Positions 16,301 through 23,212 of a DNA stretch of 64,000 nucleotides are shown here, one piece after another. This stretch comes from Oceanospirillales bacterium (GTDB taxonomy: Bacteria; Pseudomonadota; Gammaproteobacteria; Pseudomonadales; Endozoicomonadaceae). A program made the translations under genes and the position numbers. Position 1 is the stretch's first letter. Each line of letters begins with the position of its first letter. The notes under the pieces were generated by a model. The model saw nothing but the letters and a program-made list of their open reading frames with translations, searched no databases and was not told where the DNA came from. The stretch covers positions 1 to 64,000 of the forward strand of contig SIHQ01000011.1 in assembly GCA_004762125.1 (NCBI GenBank). Direction: 5' to 3'.

Positions 16301-17176
16301 GACATGAGGGAGGGATTTTGTACCCAGTTCAGTAAGCGAATTTAATCGTATTTCTCTTCCCAAACCGTCCACTTCAGTAATACCTCCAAGCACTTCAAGA
16401 ATTTCACAAGCAGTATCTGGTCTGGTTATATCAATGATTGAGCTGTGAGGCATGGCAGCCTCAGCAGATTGATAGGATTGACCATGTTCCTTTCGTAAAA
16501 TGGCATCTAAATGTGAGACTTGGGAATTAAGTGCCGCAGACTCGGCATTAGTGAGCTTTTTTCTCTGAAGCAGCTTATCGATCAATGGTGCAGACTGTTT
16601 TGATTTCAAGAGTTTTACGATCGCTTCCTGATTTTTGACAAGCTTGCTCATTCTTTCGATCAGCGGATCATTTTTTAGAAACTGAAATCGTCTGAGTGCT
16701 AGATCATCTCCCTGATCCCAACAGTTCTCGTAAAAAAAAATTTCCTGTTCGGAATATAATGGAACAACCACATCACTGGCAAAACCTGCACCTCGCTCTT
16801 CTTTAGTGGCTTGATTTTCAGCATGTCGAACTATATAGCTACCAAGATCCCGCTGAGTTCGTCCACCCTCAGGCCCTGCATATATGTACTCAGCCAGACT
16901 GACCACCATCGCCTTCTCTTTCTGGGATAAAGGCTGCGCTTGTCTATTTTTGAACAAGCCAAGGGTTTCCAGCGTGCTTGCCGTTCGTTCGTTGAATTTC
17001 TTCGAAACCTGGGTGATCAGTGTGCTCAGATCATTACTGAACAATGAAACCATTCCTGCGGACAATGATACAGAGCGATAGTTGGGAGTTTTACCATGGG
17101 GGGAAGGGTGAAATGTATGGTTCTGCGTTGGAGCCAGCTGGGTTCCTACAGAACCATGCACAGGAGGCCATGACAT
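13373..17176 (-). CDS. Giant 1267-residue orphan protein
   Basis: No known family is recognised. The first ~40 residues are rich in Ser, Pro, Gln and His and poor in acidic residues, with no hydrophobic signal peptide. Helical regions follow (about 45-450 and 560-850, with Lys/Gln/Glu-rich stretches likely to form coiled coils). Three Gly-rich alternating hydrophobic segments look like membrane-type beta strands: SVNLGASLAAYGVKGISLDC (about 465), a stretch including FSFTLGAGGHLG (about 955), and one including GELKLGFGAKIGGSS (about 1065). The C-terminus is helical. ATG 17176 has GGAAAG upstream. Size, composition and neighbours suggest a secreted or injected effector or toxin, but that is inference. 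It is divergent from the secreted protein at 17322. Confidence 0.75.
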   Translation of the reverse strand: MSWPPVHGSVGTQLAPTQNHTFHPSPHGKTPNYRSVSLSAGMVSLFSNDLSTLITQVSKKFNERTASTLETLGLFKNRQAQPLSQKEKAMVVSLAEYIYAGPEGGRTQRDLGSYIVRHAENQATKEERGAGFASDVVVPLYSEQEIFFYENCWDQGDDLALRRFQFLKNDPLIERMSKLVKNQEAIVKLLKSKQSAPLIDKLLQRKKLTNAESAALNSQVSHLDAILRKEHGQSYQSAEAAMPHSSIIDITRPDTACEILEVLGGITEVDGLGREIRLNSLTELGTKSLPHVHDIENNQAGSSSPHSKRRAVAKGSQPPDAGVFNEFRRKMISDRTFQAQVSESDFTSVSSMKLLIQSVQEEAVQIGQHNARMTNTLQIMGERADAWKRTGSMIELSQLCISLRELAELNDDPHLSETLELFADHLSDQVLIHARTLFEADLRKQLEDLEKGGAERNITISVNLGASLAAYGVKGISLDCGMELTFRVAGGDDTRVREFKVINNTCKVSLGDEKILAGSVELGLKKSTGKVFRNLDDFVSFHTNDIAPLLLTRVENALDNATGILQIRKQRKLKRKVVADADLLTKRLQENSILLPSQKIKVEAEHKANYAEFKRAEHSMKGEVSVLEGMLNASLKVTNTVTKFTTRTDLLAALKNNPKKFYTSKKSRISLWVPADGKEAEWAIRKKWCEKNGMKGFEQKVMMSNISQQQRKDLLAEASDGAHYKQDSAGRFQKRVTGEEGIGWIKDQQRQLQKKGASTATRIEIREKCKQAILDQYAERDLYYYTLNAMDGHIGVEAHQKKRLAAVEKSFREVVNARSRGEFIEIHTITYFRLWMTYMMTFNEGENPAVDDALFFQPLEQFIEPTLTNPQVHLSDEHDIREYLRIPAKATSISKSIDGDVEIKIPHTSIKGAAHVTYVDTEKNTNPDNDGEYVNFSFTLGAGGHLGKAIHLVGETLKQKSIDGSQTLNPRLELALSSLESGDLDMTAEADVKLELNFIHRDRKRFRTEDQKKDWHLQYVRVSGSNSLGVKTPNIGIPTGPVGELKLGFGAKIGGSSNWYERAGNNTLTYVYTKYNGWKSGRKVGGDPCYWQAWANQNKKYLHEMMVYMGRSYKNANEEINETFISIETYLPSFSGSMTCQQLMQFKQQFIQKMALYSVSARLDKLINKKNASERDMRKTYEKIAIDWPAIQERFTVDQFIALRNQLKSRGGQALYTALKIDKTKDQLDYDKDLLPMFQTFLDLQHEAYLQEARRRYAPSFKHLRIV

Positions 17177-17321
17177 AGAATCTTTCCATAGAGATACGTA
17201 GATTTAATCGCGAAATAAGTCCTTCAGTAAATATAGGAAATGCACCTGTTTCTTTTTCCAAAGCTAGCCTGTCAAATTTTGATCTATGATATACAGCTCG
17301 TACCAGTTGCAGAGCCTATTT

Positions 17322-18407
17322 ATGAGAAGTTTGGCGGTTCTAATCATTGCAGCCAGCATTCCATCTGGAGGGTATTCACAGTCTCTGGAACTGTTCGATT
17401 CGTCTATAGGACGAAACTGGGATATACAATTACCTAAAACTGTTGTTCCCGCTTTTCAGACAAGTTCTATGTCAATGAGCTGTGGTGAAGCAGATTGTAG
17501 CCTCTTTTTGCCCCAAACCAATCAGCCATTTATTGAGCCTCTGACATCTGTTTCCGGAATCGAAAACCGCCCTTCATTTCTTGTTTATCGCCCGGAAATC
17601 AATAAGGCTGCCAGCCAATATACTCATCTCATGATAACTGGCTCAGACTCTTCAGGAGACTTTCAATACGGCACATTAAAACCATTGTCGTTAACTCCGG
17701 CTCTTGTCATCACTAGCTCCGCAGAAACGCTTTTATTAATGGATACGCCTGTTTATCACTGGCTTGTGGTCGACTCTGCTCTCAGTTCTGTAGGATCACA
17801 TTTACCCGATAATGTTCATAGCCTTGAAGCAGGAGAGGGGTTACGTCTCACTCTGCCATTCGATCAAACCAGCCAGGTTTCACGGATGGCTTCCGTCATT
17901 GAAGTCTCCTCGGATTTAAACGGTAAGATGGATATCTATGTACCAGGGCAGGAACCTCCTTCAGATAGCGGGAATGGTAAAAAAGTAAAAGAATCCTGGG
18001 ATGACCCAGACTCAGAAGATGACAGCTCAGCAACTGGGATCAATAAAGGTCAGTCAGGCTCGACCAAAAAAAGCCAAGCAAGCTCAGGTGGAGATAAGCC
18101 GCCAAAAGAAGACCCTCCTTATAAAGCACCACTTCCTGCTGCTGCCACGCCAGTGTTAACTTTGCAGGATATGACATCAAAACAGTTACTCGAAACATTA
18201 AAAAAAGCAAAACTTGACCCAACAGTGATGGAGCCAATTATTTATGCTTTGATAACGAAATGTAAACAGAAACGCAAGACAAGAGGTCAAGAAAGGTATG
18301 GAAATAAAAGCCTCAAAGAGGCTCATTCATATATCGAGAATAACCATGATAATATGGTTCTACCTCAGATTGTGTGGGAAAAACTAAAAAGTGTAATCCT
18401 TGAGTAG
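17322..18407 (+). CDS. Exported orphan protein with low-complexity linker
   Basis: The 361-residue protein begins with a signal peptide (MRSLAVLIIAASIPSGGYS). A beta-rich N-terminal domain (to about 205) contains a Cys pair (SCGEADCS). A charged Ser/Gly/Lys/Pro linker (about 210-275) leads to a helical C-terminal domain (LTLQDMTSKQLLETLKKAKL onward). The family is not recognised. The ATG at 17322 is preferred because it begins the signal peptide; an in-frame ATG at 17286 would add 12 residues. Its layout (signal peptide, beta domain, low-complexity linker, helical tail) is shared with the unrelated-looking protein at 23213-24379. It is divergent from the giant orphan gene. Confidence 0.65.
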   Translation: MRSLAVLIIAASIPSGGYSQSLELFDSSIGRNWDIQLPKTVVPAFQTSSMSMSCGEADCSLFLPQTNQPFIEPLTSVSGIENRPSFLVYRPEINKAASQYTHLMITGSDSSGDFQYGTLKPLSLTPALVITSSAETLLLMDTPVYHWLVVDSALSSVGSHLPDNVHSLEAGEGLRLTLPFDQTSQVSRMASVIEVSSDLNGKMDIYVPGQEPPSDSGNGKKVKESWDDPDSEDDSSATGINKGQSGSTKKSQASSGGDKPPKEDPPYKAPLPAAATPVLTLQDMTSKQLLETLKKAKLDPTVMEPIIYALITKCKQKRKTRGQERYGNKSLKEAHSYIENNHDNMVLPQIVWEKLKSVILE

Positions 18408-18490
18408 TGCTGATCATTTCTCATCTGAAATAGGTTGATCATAGACATGGAACTAAAGTGTAACTATTAATTAACACAACAAATTTAATG

Positions 18491-18526
18491 TCTCTGATCT
18501 GAATCCCTTGAGTAATAGATCAGAGA
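18491..18526 (+). repeat. Perfect 10-bp inverted repeat in the leader of a small lipoprotein gene
   Basis: TCTCTGATCT (18491-18500) and AGATCAGAGA (18517-18526) are exact inverted copies. The right arm ends 5 bases before the ATG at 18532 and contains the only purine-rich ribosome-binding candidate (AGAGA), so folding of the mRNA would mask it. Confidence 0.7.
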
Positions 18527-18531
18527 TATTT

Positions 18532-18681
18532 ATGAAACCTCATTACTTTCTCGCACTTCCTCTGACATTAGCTTTAGCCGCTTGTAACGATAGCGGCTCA
18601 TCTAGCTCATCGTCTCCCTCAGAACTTCAAAATGGTCAGCATGAAAGAGATTCTAGACAATTTATAGTCGATGATTGTTGA
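18532..18681 (+). CDS. Small 49-residue lipoprotein
   Basis: MKPHYFLALPLTLALAAC is a clear lipoprotein signal peptide with lipobox LAAC, followed by NDSG and a run of serines. The mature peptide is only about 32 residues and ends in Cys. It is too short for a folded enzyme and its function is unknown; small entericidin-like or structural lipoproteins are possible comparisons. The gene is preceded by a hairpin that would cover its ribosome-binding site and followed at once by a hairpin shared with the convergent manA gene. Confidence 0.7.
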   Translation: MKPHYFLALPLTLALAACNDSGSSSSSSPSELQNGQHERDSRQFIVDDC

Positions 18682-18710
18682 GAGGGCTGAGTTCAATCAG
18701 CCTCCTCAAC
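18677..18710. terminator. Shared hairpin between lipoprotein gene and manA
   Basis: GTTGAGAGGGCTGA (18677-18690) and TCAGCCTCCTCAAC (18697-18710) form a 14-bp stem with two adjacent mismatches and a 6-nt loop. It overlaps both convergent stop codon regions, so it probably ends transcripts from both sides, though no T-run is present. Confidence 0.5.
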
Positions 18711-19892
18711 ATTACTGCTCACTCTTGCTGCTCTACCACTTCCTGAAATCGAACATTGTCCACTCACAGCACTCACAAAACAGGCCTGCCCTTTAGTGAG
18801 CTGGACAGATGCAGAGCACTCATCAGTCACCTTAACTTTACCTTCAAGACAAAGAATAATTTCAGCAGCAGTCGCTTTATGAGTCTTTGTACTACCGAAT
18901 AAAGTCATCACCGCAAAGCAGAACTCAGTGGCTGGCGCTTTAAATACCTGCTCTTCTGACTCCATCGCTCTCGAAAGAAGCCGACCTGCTGACGTGTTAT
19001 GGTCAGACCAATCAACAACCTTCAGTAGCTCTTCGATATCTCTATGTTTTTCCGTTAAACCACCCCGAACCACATTGTCCGAGCAGGCCATTACCTCAAG
19101 ACCAGCTCCTTCCAGATAGGTATGCAAAGTACCGGGAGGTAGAAACATAGCTTCTCCAGGTTTCAACTGAATGAGGTTTAAAAACAGAGGGCTTAGCACT
19201 CCGATATCACCGGGGAAAAGATTATTCAGTCTTCTGATTTCATTCCATATTCGTGCATCCTGGGTTAAGGATGAAAGACACTCATCAACTAATAACTGCT
19301 GTTCCTCCTCATCCATATTCTGCAAAGCAGAGAAGAACACTTTTAACGGTAATTTTTCACTGGATGAACTCAATGCCTTTAGAAGTCTTTTAACCTGCGT
19401 CGATTTCAATGGTTTGAGACTATCTGCAATTTCCTTTACAGGCCTTAATCCGCAAAGTGCTCGAAAAGGTGTCAGTGCATAGAGCAACTCAGGCTTATGA
19501 TTATCATCGGGATAACCTCTATTGCCGGCATTCATTTCAATTTGTTCGTTTTCCTCTCGTTGAAACCCAACCGAAGCTTGTTTCCGATCAGGGTGAACCT
19601 GAATAGAAAGAGGCTTCGCTGCAGAGAGTACTTTGAGCAAGAAAGGAAGATGATCGCCAAAAGCAGCTCTGGAATCATCTCCTAAATGCTCAGGGCGTTC
19701 TGCCAAAAACTGATCCAGCGGCATCACCCCGTCTGGCAGTTCAATCAATGAAGGGCCTCGGTGGTGGTCACCGAGCCATAGTTCAGCTATTTTCTTCTTC
19801 TCGGGGTTCGCAATGCCCAGCAAATTACTGATGCCATGGACGCTTCCCCACTCATAGCTCTGAACTTGGAACTGAAGTCTATATACAGCCAT
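18693..19892 (-). CDS. manA: Mannose-6-phosphate isomerase, class I
   Basis: ManA interconverts mannose 6-phosphate and fructose 6-phosphate in the cytoplasm, linking mannose use and GDP-sugar synthesis to glycolysis. The 399 residues have the class I signatures. These are the zinc-binding SIQVHPD (about 96-102), HKPELLYAL with its Glu ligand, FLPPGTLHTYLEG with the third His, and the catalytic-loop stretch VMACSDNVVRGGLTEKH. The protein is the usual length (E. coli 391). It stands alone and converges on the small lipoprotein gene; nothing nearby hints at a dedicated polysaccharide role. Confidence 0.95.
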   Translation of the reverse strand: MAVYRLQFQVQSYEWGSVHGISNLLGIANPEKKKIAELWLGDHHRGPSLIELPDGVMPLDQFLAERPEHLGDDSRAAFGDHLPFLLKVLSAAKPLSIQVHPDRKQASVGFQREENEQIEMNAGNRGYPDDNHKPELLYALTPFRALCGLRPVKEIADSLKPLKSTQVKRLLKALSSSSEKLPLKVFFSALQNMDEEEQQLLVDECLSSLTQDARIWNEIRRLNNLFPGDIGVLSPLFLNLIQLKPGEAMFLPPGTLHTYLEGAGLEVMACSDNVVRGGLTEKHRDIEELLKVVDWSDHNTSAGRLLSRAMESEEQVFKAPATEFCFAVMTLFGSTKTHKATAAEIILCLEGKVKVTDECSASVQLTKGQACFVSAVSGQCSISGSGRAARVSSNVEEAD

Positions 19893-20260
19893 ACAACCTG
19901 ATTGGTGATTTCTATGAAGCCTTCAATATAGTTAAAGAGTTAACTTTTCGCCTGTATTCATCCCTGTATTCGTTCTTTAGGACTGTTAGCCCAACCAAAG
20001 TCCTAAAGAATGGTGTAGGGCAGGGAATCACAAACAGCACCAGCAAGACAGAGTGATTGACTTCACCTTGCCGGATACTTCTCTATGAACCCTGGTTTTT
20101 ATGGGCTTACGCTTAGGAATCTTAATTCAGTGATCACCCACGGTAACAGACGTACAGTGGTGACTGCTTTGCTTGCCATGCTTCGACTTGAAAAGAGGAG
20201 ATAGGTTCTCTCACCTGTTTTTGCTAGAGTTTTGTTCTCATAAACACAATAGAGTCTATT
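19893..20260. other. Gap between manA and the trmK-like gene
   Basis: This 368-bp divergent gap contains a perfect 12-bp inverted repeat (19973-20010). It also has a 39-codon open frame (20085-20204) without a ribosome-binding site, which I do not call as a gene. No convincing promoter pair or RNA gene was recognised. Confidence 0.5.
19973..20010. repeat. Perfect 12-bp inverted repeat
   Basis: TTCTTTAGGACT (19973-19984) and AGTCCTAAAGAA (19999-20010) are exact inverted copies with a 14-nt loop and no T-tract. The site lies 80 bp upstream of the manA start. It may be an operator or an mRNA leader hairpin; the role is unknown. Confidence 0.7.
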
Positions 20261-20971
20261 TTGGAGAAATCAGTCAAACTGGGTCTGCGCCTGCAGGCTA
20301 TTGCTGGAATGGTCACTCAACACTATGACCACATTTGGGATTGCTGCTGCGACCACGGCATGCTGGGCATGCAGTTGCTTGAAGAGCGTAGGGCCGACAA
20401 AGTTCACTTTGTTGATGTCCTTGGGCCTCTGGTTGAGAAAGCTAATGCCTATTTGTCTGAAAATCCGGACCTATACCCTTCCGGACACTGGCAAACCTTG
20501 TGTGAAGATGTCGCTAAACTCCCTATTCATAAAGAGTCTCTCAGACAGGGAGCAACCCACTTAGTCATTATTGCCGGTATTGGTGGAGACCTGTCAGTAG
20601 AACTGGTCGAAGCTATTTCGGACAAACATCCTGAATTCAACATCGAGTTTTTGCTCTGCCCGGTTCGTCAGCACCATCACGTGCGAGAAAATCTGATCAG
20701 AATGGGTATTAAGCTGATCGATGAATCTCTGATGTTCGAAAATCGCCAACCTTATGAAATTTTACATGTTGCCAGACACGGTACGGAAGAGCTGACGACC
20801 ATAGGCTCTACAATGTGGAACCTTTCTGATGAGAGTCACTACTCTTATCTGCAGCAAACCATTGCCCATTATCAGCGCAGACTGAAGAGCAACTGCCAGA
20901 AAACAGCCGATATTCTTGAACAATATAAATGTCTGTTAAATGAACACTCTAATATTAATGGGATTACCTGA
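20261..20971 (+). CDS. TrmK-family tRNA (adenine-N1)-methyltransferase
   Basis: The 236-residue protein is a class I SAM-dependent methyltransferase of the COG2384/TrmK type. In Bacillus this family methylates N1 of adenine 22 in tRNA. Motif I is WDCCCDHGMLGMQLL (about 26-40), and the family-specific IIAGIGGDL lies near residue 110, followed by LLCPVRQHHHVRENL. The N-terminal LGLRLQAIAGMV matches the usual start of the family, so the TTG at 20261 is taken as the start although its ribosome-binding site (AGAG) is weak. Target and position in this organism are inference. Confidence 0.82.
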   Translation: MEKSVKLGLRLQAIAGMVTQHYDHIWDCCCDHGMLGMQLLEERRADKVHFVDVLGPLVEKANAYLSENPDLYPSGHWQTLCEDVAKLPIHKESLRQGATHLVIIAGIGGDLSVELVEAISDKHPEFNIEFLLCPVRQHHHVRENLIRMGIKLIDESLMFENRQPYEILHVARHGTEELTTIGSTMWNLSDESHYSYLQQTIAHYQRRLKSNCQKTADILEQYKCLLNEHSNINGIT

Positions 20972-21154
20972 TTTATATATATGAAATTACTCTCTTCTCT
21001 TCATAGACGACGCTATTGACGTAAAAATCACAGCTACAACATCTTGTGTTAAAGGGGCTGTTTATCAACTAAATAGCCGGTAAACCATGATTGAGTTTTC
21101 GGGGGATTATCAGTAAGGTTGCCGCCTCGTTTTTACGCCCTCTTCCGGAGAATC

Positions 21155-21811
21155 ATGAAAGATAAAGCTTTTAAACTCGTTGCTATTGAAGGCAATATCG
21201 GTGCCGGTAAATCCACACTGTTAGGTCCTCTGGTTGATGCCTTGAACACAGTACCCGGCGAACGCTGGCAGTTGATCAAGGAAGACGTTGACGAGAACCC
21301 CGAGTTTCAGAAGCTACTGGCTGAATTTACTCAGGATCCTTCTGCCCGTATTCGCTTCCAGCGCTTTATCACAAATCACCGGGCCAAGCTGCTGGAAGGT
21401 GTTGATGAGTCCATCAATTACATTATCGAGCGCTCACTGGTCAGCGACCTGATCTTCTCTCAGGCCAACCTGTCCAACATGCCACGCCCTGATGGCGATG
21501 ATATCCGCTACTACTACGATATCCACGATCGTCTGGAAGACTACCCAAAGATCGATATGGTGATCTACCTGAAGACAACACCCAAGGTGTGCTATCAGCG
21601 TATGATCGACCGTGCCCGTGAATCTGAATCAGGTACTCCGGAAGCGTACATTCGACTGATCTCTGATTTCCACGACTGCATGCTGCCACACATCTGTGAA
21701 GATCATGAGATTGAACTGTCTTCCCTGAATTGGGATGAGTTTGGCTGCCCGAACAAGGTTGCAGCAATGATTCACGAGACGATTGATAAAAAAAAGCAGA
21801 CAGCGGCCTGA
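21155..21811 (+). CDS. Deoxynucleoside kinase
   Basis: This 218-residue cytoplasmic enzyme phosphorylates deoxynucleosides with ATP for nucleotide salvage. It begins MKDKAFKLVAIEGNIGAGKS with the P-loop at residues 13-20. It contains the ERS motif (YIIERSLVSDL, catalytic base region) and the Arg-rich lid segment (CYQRMIDRARESES), as in the dNK/dCK/dGK family. A frame extension from a TTG at 21119 exists, but ATG 21155 has a good ribosome-binding site (CCGGAG) and begins the fold. Which base is preferred cannot be told from sequence. Confidence 0.88.
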   Translation: MKDKAFKLVAIEGNIGAGKSTLLGPLVDALNTVPGERWQLIKEDVDENPEFQKLLAEFTQDPSARIRFQRFITNHRAKLLEGVDESINYIIERSLVSDLIFSQANLSNMPRPDGDDIRYYYDIHDRLEDYPKIDMVIYLKTTPKVCYQRMIDRARESESGTPEAYIRLISDFHDCMLPHICEDHEIELSSLNWDEFGCPNKVAAMIHETIDKKKQTAA

Positions 21812-21820
21812 TAGCTTTGT

Positions 21821-21846
21821 AGGAGCTGGCACAGTCGGCTCCTTTT
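21821..21846 (+). terminator. Intrinsic terminator after the kinase gene
   Basis: AGGAGC (21821-21826) pairs with GCTCCT (21838-21843), followed by TTT. The stem is short (6 bp) but GC-rich. The convergent lipase-like gene ends at 21848. Confidence 0.65.
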
Positions 21847-21847
21847 C

Positions 21848-22681
21848 CTACTGATACAAGCTCGTCATGTTGTAACCATTATTCTGTTCCAATATCGCAA
21901 GAACTGACCCTGTCCAGTGGCGAACGAAACTGCTTGTTGTCGTTCTGTAGGCCAACCATCCCGATACAGTTTGCCCTTGCTGTGCATCAAAATAATAGTT
22001 AGTGATGATTGAACTCATTACTTCACTTACAGGCAGCATCTTTCCCGTTACCGGCAGAGCGTTCTGAACCCAACTTCCAAGTAGATGACCGCTGTCTTCA
22101 CTCATGGACTCACCTTCAACGAAAAGGTGAGTGACATTATTTTCGGTAAGCCCATGAGCCATTTCGGGATGAAGTCCCTGACTATTGAACACAATGGCTG
22201 ACGTATTTTTGGTTTGGCTAACAACGTACTGAGCAATAGCGCCTCCTTGGGAAGCTCCGGTCAAAACAAAGCGATGCTCAGGATTGTTATTTTGCAATGC
22301 TACGACAAGGTTAAGCGCTTCCTGAACCGTGTTGGAAACATAGCCAAAGGCCAGATTTACCGCTGACACAACACTGGTAGGGCTGCTGAAATCGGTACCA
22401 GAAAAGGCTATGGCAATAGTTTTGTTCTGATCGTTTTTGTAGATTCGGGCTTTTAATGATGTCTTTGAAGATACGTAACTCTGCTGTGAGTTTTCCTTAA
22501 AGTTCTTCCTGAACAACTCTGGCATTTCAGAACGGCTAATTACTGTTTGGTATCCAGCATCAGTTAACCTGGTAATACGTTCCTGCAAGGCGGCATTCTT
22601 AGCCGTGTTTCTGCTTTCCAACTTATACATTTCTTCGTAGCACACCCAGCTTAAATTCTGAATTAACGCCCACTCACTCAA
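21848..22681 (-). CDS. Lipase-like alpha/beta hydrolase without signal peptide
   Basis: The 277-residue protein has the class 3 lipase layout. A beta strand ends in IAFSGTD (about 91-97, oxyanion region), and the nucleophile elbow is FVLTGASQGGAIA with Ser144 in GxSxG. A later Asp and His (near 216 and 256) could complete the triad. It should hydrolyse an ester, perhaps a lipid, but the substrate is unknown. No signal peptide is present, so it is either cytoplasmic or exported by a contact-dependent system. The frame starts at TTG 22681; ATG 22630 is an alternative, but the conserved-looking N-terminal helix favours the longer form. An 8-bp inverted repeat lies upstream (22711-22736). Confidence 0.7.
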   Translation of the reverse strand: MSEWALIQNLSWVCYEEMYKLESRNTAKNAALQERITRLTDAGYQTVISRSEMPELFRKNFKENSQQSYVSSKTSLKARIYKNDQNKTIAIAFSGTDFSSPTSVVSAVNLAFGYVSNTVQEALNLVVALQNNNPEHRFVLTGASQGGAIAQYVVSQTKNTSAIVFNSQGLHPEMAHGLTENNVTHLFVEGESMSEDSGHLLGSWVQNALPVTGKMLPVSEVMSSIITNYYFDAQQGQTVSGWLAYRTTTSSFVRHWTGSVLAILEQNNGYNMTSLYQ

Positions 22682-22823
22682 GGGCTACTCTATGGAATTA
22701 ACCTGTTACAAATTCTGATCACAGAAAGTCAGAATTAAAAAGGGATTTTGAACAGAGTTCGAGACGGCTGTTACTGCCATAGACTCGGAGATAAAGTAAA
22801 TCAGACGGCCACTTATGGGGAAA

Positions 22824-22988
22824 TTATGGCCAATGACCAGAATCAGCATATATTCTTTCATTAATCTGGAATTCTTCCAGGGCAATAGGCTGACACAAAA
22901 TACTTCTTATGACACTGTCAGAGACAGCACTGGATACAAGACCATAACCAAACAACAACACTAAATTTGCAATGCGATATTTTTTCAT
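22824..22988 (-). CDS. Possible 54-residue exported peptide
   Basis: MKKYRIANLVLLFGYGLVSS looks like a signal peptide, with likely cleavage around SSA, leaving about 32 residues that end in GHWP. There is no good ribosome-binding site and no recognised family, so this is a tentative call. The stretch from 22682 to 23212 otherwise holds only the inverted repeats at 22711-22736 and 23053-23095. Confidence 0.35.
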   Translation of the reverse strand: MKKYRIANLVLLFGYGLVSSAVSDSVIRSILCQPIALEEFQINERIYADSGHWP

Positions 22989-23052
22989 GTTGAGAAACCG
23001 AGCTAGCTACCTTTGGTATTACTACTCTGGCAGCCACCGTTCCATTGACTGT

Positions 23053-23095
23053 GATGTCCATTTTTGTACTGATATTGAGTACAAAAATGGACATC
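23053..23095. repeat. Perfect 18-bp inverted repeat
   Basis: GATGTCCATTTTTGTACT (23053-23070) and AGTACAAAAATGGACATC (23078-23095) are exact inverted copies with a 7-nt loop (GATATTG). It lies about 118 bp beyond the stop of the minus-strand gene at 23213. There is no T-tract outside the stem. It may act as a terminator, a mobile-element end or a regulatory RNA hairpin. Confidence 0.85.
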
Positions 23096-23212
23096 GAGCG
23101 CTGTAAGAAAATAGCTATAGAGTTGAAGCAGAGAGACTGTGGCTTGAATAATAATTGTCAGTGAGATCATCTAATAAATAACCTCACTTCTGAAATAACG
23201 TTTACTGACACC

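Noticed and set aside
20085-20204. 39-codon frame between manA and the trmK-like gene
   Set aside because: No ribosome-binding site, no recognisable feature and short enough to occur by chance.
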